A stretch of 7,146 bases of DNA from GWF2-33-9 sp964405755 (GTDB lineage: Bacteria; Bacteroidota; Ignavibacteria; Kapaibacteriales; UBA2268): contig CAYOPF010000120.1 in NCBI GenBank assembly GCA_964405755.1, positions 1 to 7,146 of the forward strand. Direction: 5' to 3'. How positions within the stretch are numbered: the first letter of the stretch is position 1; each line of letters starts with the position of its first letter. Shown in pieces: positions 6,399 through 7,146 of the stretch. The position numbers and the translations under genes are program-made. The notes under the pieces are model-generated. The model saw only the letters and a program-made list of their open reading frames with translations. It ran no database searches and was not told the DNA's origin.

Positions 6399-7146
6399 TT
6401 ATTGACCTAATTCGATTATGCTATAGTTAACAATTGTACCAGCGTTGGTAATTTGACCTGTACCAAATGTGGGCACATTTGTATAACCTGCATTCTTGAT
6501 ATTACTTATGAACAAACCATTAAGAGCATTTGCAGTTGGATCTGTTGTCTTTGTATTCCAAGCGTCGTTTGTTGGTGTATTTGCAACTGAGTTATTGTTA
6601 TAGAAACCAGCAGCTATTCCACCAATTGTTCCACTCATAGCAGTAGTCAATATTGCATTGTCGTTATTATCTTCGTTACCAATGATTAATGATGCATCTG
6701 GATAAGTTGTACCATTATCAATTGTAATAGAATGTGCAATTTGAATTTCATTTTGAGCAAGAGGAACGCCATAGTGGGTTCTTTCATCTGTAGTATTGTT
6801 TAATGGTGGTGTGCCATAAGCAGGACCATCTATACCAGCATATACTAATGCACGAATTAAAGTATTGTCATTCGATCCGGGAACAACACCTTCATCCCAA
6901 GTACCTGGGTTAGTCCAACGACCATTGTTGATAGCAATAAATTGCAATGGTGCAGCTGTCAGAATCACACTACTATTCTTCGATAATGTATATGTAGTTC
7001 CACCATTTGCTACTCCATTCAAAAGCAAACCTAATGCTGGATTAGTTACTAATTGGACAAATTTAGGAGTGCCAGCGCCACTATTTGTTGCTAAACCAGC
7101 ACCACCAGTAACCTTATGACGATCTCCAGCAACGTCGCTCCAAGCT
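6399..7146 (-). CDS. Large surface/adhesin-like protein, C-terminal part (5' end outside window), G8-like module
   Basis: The frame is open without a stop from the right edge (first whole codon at 7145) to TAA at 6399, giving 249 C-terminal residues; the start is not in the window, and the first in-frame TTG at 7028 is not a real start. The sequence is rich in Gly, Asn, Thr and Ala and poor in Lys, typical of exported beta-rich surface proteins. Residues about 74-90 (NNGRWTNPGTWDEGVVPGS, then ND) match the opening of G8-like modules found in many Bacteroidota surface proteins, followed by strands ITIDNG (about 132) and SLIIGNEDNND. The protein ends ITNAGTIVNYSIIELGQ with no recognisable type IX sorting domain or FlgD-like tail. 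The next large gene starts its mature part with a similar motif (IENMGTIKVKSG). Function inferred only as surface structure or adhesion; no catalytic motif seen. Confidence 0.82.
   Translation of the reverse strand, partial: AWSDVAGDRHKVTGGAGLATNSGAGTPKFVQLVTNPALGLLLNGVANGGTTYTLSKNSSVILTAAPLQFIAINNGRWTNPGTWDEGVVPGSNDNTLIRALVYAGIDGPAYGTPPLNNTTDERTHYGVPLAQNEIQIAHSITIDNGTTYPDASLIIGNEDNNDNAILTTAMSGTIGGIAAGFYNNNSVANTPTNDAWNTKTTDPTANALNGLFISNIKNAGYTNVPTFGTGQITNAGTIVNYSIIELGQ

Noticed and set aside
7026..7028. TTG as start of a 209-residue protein
   Set aside because: The frame stays open to the right window edge with continuous surface-protein-like sequence and no signal peptide at the TTG, so the gene begins outside the window.

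Overview
The window is AT-rich, and every gene I can support is on the minus strand, so the genes read from the right end (about 7146) to the left end (1). The style suggests a free-living bacterium of the Bacteroidota/Chlorobi/Ignavibacteria assemblage, possibly a Kapabacteria-like lineage. Signs are Sec-exported surface proteins built from beta-solenoid, FlgD-like, Ig-like and dockerin-like modules, a WD40 lipid-free secreted protein, an outer-membrane barrel, and a DUF559 gene set among GC-rich palindromic repeats. This placement is inferred from protein style; the window has no phylogenetic marker.

Layout in transcription order: (1) 7146-6399, the C-terminal part of a large surface protein with a 'GxWxxPxTWxxGxVPGxxD' (G8-like) module, whose 5' end is outside the window. 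(2) 6381-6303, an inverted pair of palindromic repeats filling most of a 105-bp gap. (3) 6293-5835, a small DUF559/Vsr-like PD-(D/E)XK nuclease with one repeat copy inside its 3' end, then another copy just after its stop. (4) 5784-3691, a 697-residue exported protein with beta-solenoid-like repeats, a conserved Bacteroidota C-terminal module and one dockerin-type calcium loop. (5) 3691-2351, a 446-residue exported protein with a possible cohesin-like N-terminal fold, an FnIII-like middle and a FlgD-like C-terminus. (6) 2351-492, a 619-residue exported seven-bladed WD40 propeller. (7) 486-1, the N-terminal 162 residues of a probable outer-membrane beta-barrel protein that continues off the left edge.

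Genes 4 to 7 are packed head to tail: two junctions overlap by one base (TAGTG and TGATG) and the last gap is 5 bp. They are almost certainly one operon making a set of envelope or surface proteins. A plausible reading, not proven here, is a surface assembly: an outer-membrane barrel, a periplasmic or surface WD40 scaffold, and two modular proteins, one ending in a calcium-binding dockerin-like loop and the other starting with a cohesin-like beta-sandwich. The DUF559 gene and its repeats look like a foreign cassette placed between the two adhesin-like genes.

The most unusual feature is the DUF559 cassette. Four related 37-41-base palindromic units surround or invade the nuclease gene. The outer pair (units 1 and 3) are inverted relative to each other like terminal inverted repeats, and unit 2 is translated as a GPPPNPLREG tail.
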